This document shows positions 59,301-64,000 of a stretch of 64,000 bases of DNA, in pieces. The position numbers and the translations under genes are program-made. Position 1 is the first letter of the stretch. The number at the start of each line of letters is the position of its first letter. Location of the stretch: contig CM050665.1 in the NCBI GenBank assembly GCA_027574665.1, forward strand, positions 744,001 through 808,000, read 5' to 3'. Origin of the DNA: Rhynochetos jubatus. Lineage: Eukaryota; Chordata; Aves; Eurypygiformes; Rhynochetidae. Under the pieces are notes generated by a model that searched no databases, was not told where the DNA came from, and saw only the letters and a list, made by a program, of their open reading frames with translations.

Positions 59301-62300
59301 AGCGCCGCCCAAGGACCCAGCGAGTCCGGTTACGTGAGCTTTTCCATATCCAGCCCAGCCAATGCTGTCATTGGACGATACAATCTCTTCCTCCAAGTAA
59401 CCTCAGGGAACAAGATCTTCTCCAGATTCCTGGGGCAGTTTGTGTTACTCTTCAACCCCTGGTGCCCAGGTAAGTTCCAACGCCTGCGCTCTGGAGCACA
59501 GCCGGCCTCCTCGCTTTCCTCTCCGCAGGGTGAGCTGTCTCTCTTGGGGTCACCACCAGCAGCAATCTCAGCTCTCTGTTCACAGATCTGGGTTTACTAC
59601 ATCAAAAAGCTGCTGCCCTGCTGCCTCGCCCCCGCTTTTATCCTAATTAAATGTGCTACAGGGGGGTGATATCATAGACTCTTTTTTAGAGGCTGAGCAG
59701 ATCAGCCTCATCTGCAAAGTGAAGGACCTTCAGAAGCGCAGGACCTTGTCAGGCCTGGAAGCAGGCATGCTGTAACATCCTTGACTTGCACTTACGTCAA
59801 AGGAAGACTGCTCTTGCAGGTGTTAACTGCAAAGACAGCAGCTCAACTACCTATAGAAACTGATAGAGGGCCTGTGCGAAGACTGGCATGTCTCACATCC
59901 TCCATGGGTTGGAAAGGGACATCTCCTGCTGCTCCATTGGTTACTTCCGCAGCCTCAGCGTGCTGCAGAAATGCAATTTCTTAAACTCAGATTTTGCAGA
60001 TATGCCATAGTCTAGAAACCTTGATTAGCCTTAAAATACACCACTGCAGAGTTAAGTGGGCTCTTAAACCAGCAAAGACTAAATACCTTATGAAACAAGA
60101 GACGAGCAACCACAATCCTCCACTATTTTCTTTCAAGACCGTATGTTAGTCGAGGGCCACTAACAAATGCGTCAAGAGCAGAGATGAAAAAAGCTGCTAA
60201 TTAGCTCAGCATGTCTTGGAAGACAGCAATAGTTGGAGTATGTTCCGGAAACTCAGGCTCTCTGCACAGATTGTCCTGAGGTAAAACCTTCCCAGAACCC
60301 CCTGGCAGATCACTTCTGGTGCGAGCTCTAACGGGTGGGAACCACGCTGCAGGGACCGAGGTGGTTGAGAGCTCCTAAACTGGAACACCAGAGCAGCAGT
60401 GGTATTTGTACTCGTGAGGCCAGAGTAACTGTTCCCAGGTGAAAACTGAGAAAAATTAAGCTGCACCATTCCAGATCGAAACTAATGGTTTTGCAGAAGA
60501 GCCCTGCAGATTTACCAGGCAACGCCATGACCGCTGCAAACAAAAGGGACTATCCTTACAGCAGGATGCTGCTGAATAAGCTTCTTCAGAGTGGAATAGC
60601 TCCCTCATCCTAACGCACAGGAACGGATCCAGCCTGAGGGTATGTTACCCACAGTAGGTGTCACAGCAGAAGGGAATTAGAAAAGCAAAGGACAAATAGC
60701 AGGTGTGGTCTGCAGATAGGTTTCACATTGGGAACTTACCCATTAAGCTGGAAAAGACAGGAATTAACTCAAACTGTTATAGCAGGAAGGAATCGGTCAG
60801 GCCTAGAGATGAAAGGAAAAGCACTGGCTTAGACAAAATCTACCAGTGGGCCCTTCAGTGCCACCTGAAAGAACACAGAACTAATGGTTCCTTAGGGACT
60901 GAAGTGCTGGCGTTATGCAGCACTGTCCGTACACAGGGGCGCTGGGACACCACACGAATAACTGCCTGACCTTTGGGACTGGAGTATTTGAGAAGGGGTA
61001 AGATATAACAGCACCAAATAAACGACCGTGTGTTTAGAGAGAAATAAAAATCATTGCAACGGCAGAATTACCAGCTGAAAATCAGAAAGAACGTGAAAGT
61101 ACTTGTTAATTGAAGGACGAGAACCCAAGTGAAATGGCCCTGAACAAGGCAAATGCAAACCTCAACTGCCTAAGAGGAAACAGGTACCCAGGTGTAAACG
61201 TTAGTGCCGTTGTATGAGGTGACAAGGTCTCAGTTGGAATTTTCTTTCGGTTCATCTTTCCTGAACAGGAATTATGAATTAGAACCTATTCAGTGAAGGG
61301 TTACCAGGATCACTGAATACATGAAGAGCCTTTGGGGCATGAGAAAGTTGCAAGTTTAGGAAGTCAAAATCTGAGATAGTTGCAAGCCAGCCTCTGATAA
61401 TCACAGAATCATTTAGGCTGGAAAAGACTTTTAAGATCGAGTCCAAGCTAACGCTAATCTTAATTTAACACTGCCAAATCTACCACTAGACCCTGAGCTC
61501 CATCTTTTAACTACCCCCAGGGATGGTGACTCCACCACTTCCCTGGAGAGCCTCTTCCAGTGCCTGACAGCCCTTTCGGCGGAGAAATTTTTCCTCATAT
61601 CCAATCTAAACCTCCCCTGGCACAACGTGAGGCCATTTCCTCTTGTCCTGGGCAGGAAGTACTAATGCTACTGAAGGAATATTCAGTTAACCACTAGAAC
61701 AAAGAGCGCTGATCGTGACGTAAATGAAAGATCACGCACTGCTTACCAGAGCTTGCAAGTGAACACGTCAGTTGTAAAGCTTTAGGGGATAAAAGGGAAT
61801 TTTGTAGAACGTATCTTTTCCCCAGATGTCTAACGCTTGTCACTTGTTTCTGTGGCAAAGGTCATATGAGGTTACCGCAGGCGTATCTTTAGGAAGCTTA
61901 CCTGCACGCTGATGAGAAACCTGCATCCTGCTTGTTTCTTACTATGCCAGGACAAACTTTCACTTCAGGCTGAGAGCACAGAATATACACTGACTTTGCA
62001 TCTCTGTATTAAAAGGAATTAATTTAATCAAGGAGTAGGTCTATGGTGGTTTGTCTTCCTGTAACTGTCAAAAAGGAGGACTAGTGTGGCTGAATGCAGG
62101 GTCTTTCCTTCTTGTTTCCAGAGAGGAAGAGAAAAAGGGGGTGTTACTGTTTAGTCATACTTGAAAGGAAATTGTGGTGTGCTGCGGGGGTTTTCCTCCT
62201 TTTAAACTAATGTTACTTTTGCTCTGAGTTATTGATACGAATAGTTTTATTATAAGAAACGTCTCAGTATGCCGATTCTAGAACATGCTGAGAGCATGCA

Positions 62301-63847
62301 AACCTCAGAGAACAGATGTTACTCAAGTGACTACAGAAGGACATTTAGGTCACTCAGAATCTTGAAGCCACAGGGCTAGAAGGGTCTTAGAAAGTTACCC
62401 AGTCCCACCCCACGCTCTAAGGCAGGCTCAGTTCAGCACTTGGGTCACTCCTGACAGATCTTGAATTCCTGCTGACTGCTCAGCCGTCAGGGAAGCTCCA
62501 GTGCCACCTCCAGCAATTCGCTCCAATAAACCCCCAGCCTTTCCATCAGAATTGTTTCCTATTAACTAACCAACCAGCACACAACAACTCATCCGACGCA
62601 TGCCACACACCAAGACCAGGCTTCCTCCTTCCCACCCCATCCTCTTCACAAGCATTTCTGGAATCGATTGCCGTGCCTGCCCCGTTCCTCACACCCTTTT
62701 TTTTTTTCCTGTTTTAAACAATTCTGAGTTCATTCCTAAGTCATATTTTCAGGGCAACTGAACATTCTCAGTGCTCATGTCACGCTTTCCAAACAGTGCC
62801 CACCTTGAAGTGCAGCTCCTAGAACTGCACACAGCTCTCCAGGCCCATGCTGACCCAAAAGCTTGGGAATCAACAGTGATGGTATCATTTTAAAAAATAA
62901 TAAATGAAATGTGGACAGCCACTACAAAAATCAATTTATATCACATGATATATTTTTAAAAATAAATTACACAATCTTTTCATTTGCAGAAAGCAAAGGA
63001 TGGGCAGTTCCTATAAGAAGGTACAGAAGTTGACTCAGTAAAATAGAAAAGCTGAATTTTGTACCAATTTCCTGAAGTCCTGAAGCTCTGAAGCTTCCAG
63101 AAAATAAATTTTAAACATTCTGAGTTCAAACACAGAGCTGAGTGGATACTGCTACCTAAAGACTGCTCAGAACAACCCAAACACGGCTGGGAAGCCTGTG
63201 CTTTCTGAGCAGCTACACGCTGTGCCCCAGGCGAGGGAAACCGAGTAGCTGCAATCACAGCGAATGGTTGAGCAGGCTATCCTAATGTTTCTGAGAGCAC
63301 TTGGATCAGGAGAGACTTTCATTTAGAATCTTAAAGCAAGACAAACACAGCTGGAAAGCAAAGGAAAATGTCACCTGTGTGATCCTTCTACAATGTCTGT
63401 TCTACTTCCAGCTACCCCGAAAGGCAGAGAAATCCAGTGAGCCAGGCTGGGCCTTTCTCCGTCTCACTCCCAAAGCCACAACGTGCAGAGAGGGGATGTT
63501 CAGATGCTGCACAGGGCCTATACTAAAATTAGGGGGGAACGTTGACATAGCATGGGTTCCCACCCAACAACAGACATTCCCACTGCGTGGTACCTGTGCA
63601 GGGAGCTGTAACGATGCCTTTTACAAATGCTGGGTTTCCCTTCGCTAAACGCAGACACAAAGGTTTCTGAGAGGTTGTTTGGATTGTCAGCGCTCTAAGG
63701 GTAAAAGCATGTCCAACTTGGCTTTCAGGTGATGATGTCTACATGGCTGATGAAAACGAGAGACACGAGTATGTTCTAAATGAGAATGGAATAATCTTTG
63801 TGGGCAACGCAAAGTACATTGAAGCAAGAGGATGGTACTATGGACAG
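56378..63847 (+). CDS. TGM6: Transglutaminase 6-like, 5' part (coding exons 1-4), continues beyond the window
   Basis: Exons 56378-56384, 58861-59034, 59230-59469 and 63729-63847 encode the first 180 residues: [57 protein letters not shown], then [20 protein letters not shown] and RGWYYGQ. Phases and exon sizes (174, 240, 119) mirror the neighbouring TGM3 gene. No sequence after 63847 resembles exon 5, so the catalytic part lies outside. TGM6 is chosen because it follows TGM3 in the same orientation in other vertebrates and because the ER-x-EYVL, GIIF-x-G and A-x-GW-x-YGQ pattern fits; another TGM3-like duplicate remains possible. TGM6 is a cytosolic Ca2+-dependent protein cross-linker, studied in brain in mammals. 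Confidence 0.8.
58861..59034 (+). CDS. TGM6: Second TGM gene, exon 2
   Basis: Acceptor TCTGTTTTACAG, donor ACTG before GTAACG. Encodes [19 protein letters not shown] and LTFVIETG, the beta-sandwich start. Two codons longer than the TGM3 exon 2 and in the same phase. Confidence 0.92.
59230..59469 (+). CDS. TGM6: Second TGM gene, exon 3
   Basis: Acceptor TTCCTGGTAG, donor CCAG before GTAAGT. Encodes [24 protein letters not shown] and [11 protein letters not shown]. Confidence 0.93.
61400..61655 (-). mobile_element. CR1 LINE, 3' tail, in intron 3 of the second TGM gene
   Basis: Minus-strand orientation: CACAGAATCATTTAGGCTGG at the tail side, then GGGATGGTGACTCCACCACT and AATTTTTCCTCATATCCAAT, all standard CR1 3'-end segments. 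Inserted antisense to the host gene. Confidence 0.92.
62350..62570 (-). mobile_element. Degenerate CR1 LINE remnant
   Basis: CAGAATCTTGAAGCCACAGG, AGAAGGGTCTTAGAAA and CCCAGTCCCACCCC line up with a CR1 3' end in antisense but are heavily mutated; an older insertion than the 61400 copy. Confidence 0.55.
63729..63847 (+). CDS. TGM6: Second TGM gene, exon 4
   Basis: Exactly 119 nt as in TGM3. Acceptor TTGGCTTTCAG, donor GACAG before GTAAGG. Encodes [20 protein letters not shown] and [19 protein letters not shown]. The last 153 bases of the window are intron. Confidence 0.94.
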
Positions 63848-64000
63848 GTAAGGTGTAAGGAATTCATATGGGCTTTTATTCTGTCTCCAGTAGCGTTTCC
63901 TCTGATCACTGTTTGCCCCTCTGCCAGGTACGCCTGTTTCTATGCCAACCGCACAAACCTGGCCAGCCTCACGCTGTTTGCTCAGGGGGTGCCCAATGGC

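Larger units (their letters stand above)
59470..63728 (+). other. TGM6: Second TGM gene, intron 3 (4.3 kb)
   Basis: From GTAAGT to GGCTTTCAG. Contains the two minus-strand CR1 remnants listed separately; otherwise no exon or RNA gene recognised. Confidence 0.65.

Noticed and set aside
63930..64000. Possible exon 5 of the second TGM gene after CTCTGCCAG at the window end
   Set aside because: None of the frames reads like the conserved exon 5 start (F-x-x-DIL-x-ICL), so the sequence is taken as intron.
1..64000. CRISPR arrays, operons or bacterial mobile elements
   Set aside because: Repeats have no spacer structure of that type and the genes are intron-containing vertebrate genes.

Overview
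The window looks like bird nuclear DNA. Several fragments match the 3' end of CR1, the main avian LINE, including one that ends in the CR1 octamer ATTCTATG. The only confidently identified genes are two tandem vertebrate transglutaminase genes on the + strand, TGM3 then TGM6. This is the order and orientation known for the human 20p13 pair. Coding exons are short and separated by introns with GT..AG ends.

Right half (about 33.9-64 kb): a complete TGM3-like gene can be assembled from 13 coding exons between 34029 and 52571 (691 codons plus stop). It has a TATA box at 33936 and an AATAAA signal at 52721. Intron phases agree throughout. The predicted catalytic triad falls at Cys272, His330 and Asp353, the human TGM3 numbers, and the three Ca2+ sites align at the same numbers. 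About 3.8 kb downstream a second transglutaminase starts (coding exons 1-4, 56378-63847) and runs off the window; sequence and position point to TGM6. One CR1 copy lies between the genes and others lie in introns. Intron 10 of TGM3 holds an open 120-nt exon-like segment in phase 1-1.

Left third (about 0.66-23.4 kb): GC-rich, strongly repetitive DNA with no gene I can name. In order it holds: (A) a ~23-bp minisatellite; a pyrimidine-rich block; an AT-normal stretch with possible retrovirus-like remnants; (B) dispersed modules each carrying a splice donor and acceptor 25 nt apart; (C) 78 identical copies of a 20-bp unit; more B; (D) 17 identical copies of a related 20-bp unit; more B; a second block of A; an array of modules with NRF1-like and CTCF-like motifs; a CpG-rich stretch; a purine-rich block that is the inverted copy of the pyrimidine block; and a CpG island. 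The 2.98-6.43 and 18.50-22.01 kb blocks form an inverted repeat around a 12-kb spacer. Exon-like segments with a shared donor (CTGCG or CTGTG before GTGAGT) sit at its edges in mirrored orientation, which suggests remnants or members of an unrecognised, inverted-duplicated gene.

Middle (about 23.5-33.9 kb): ordinary AT-richer intergenic DNA with two CR1 tails and no recognised exon.
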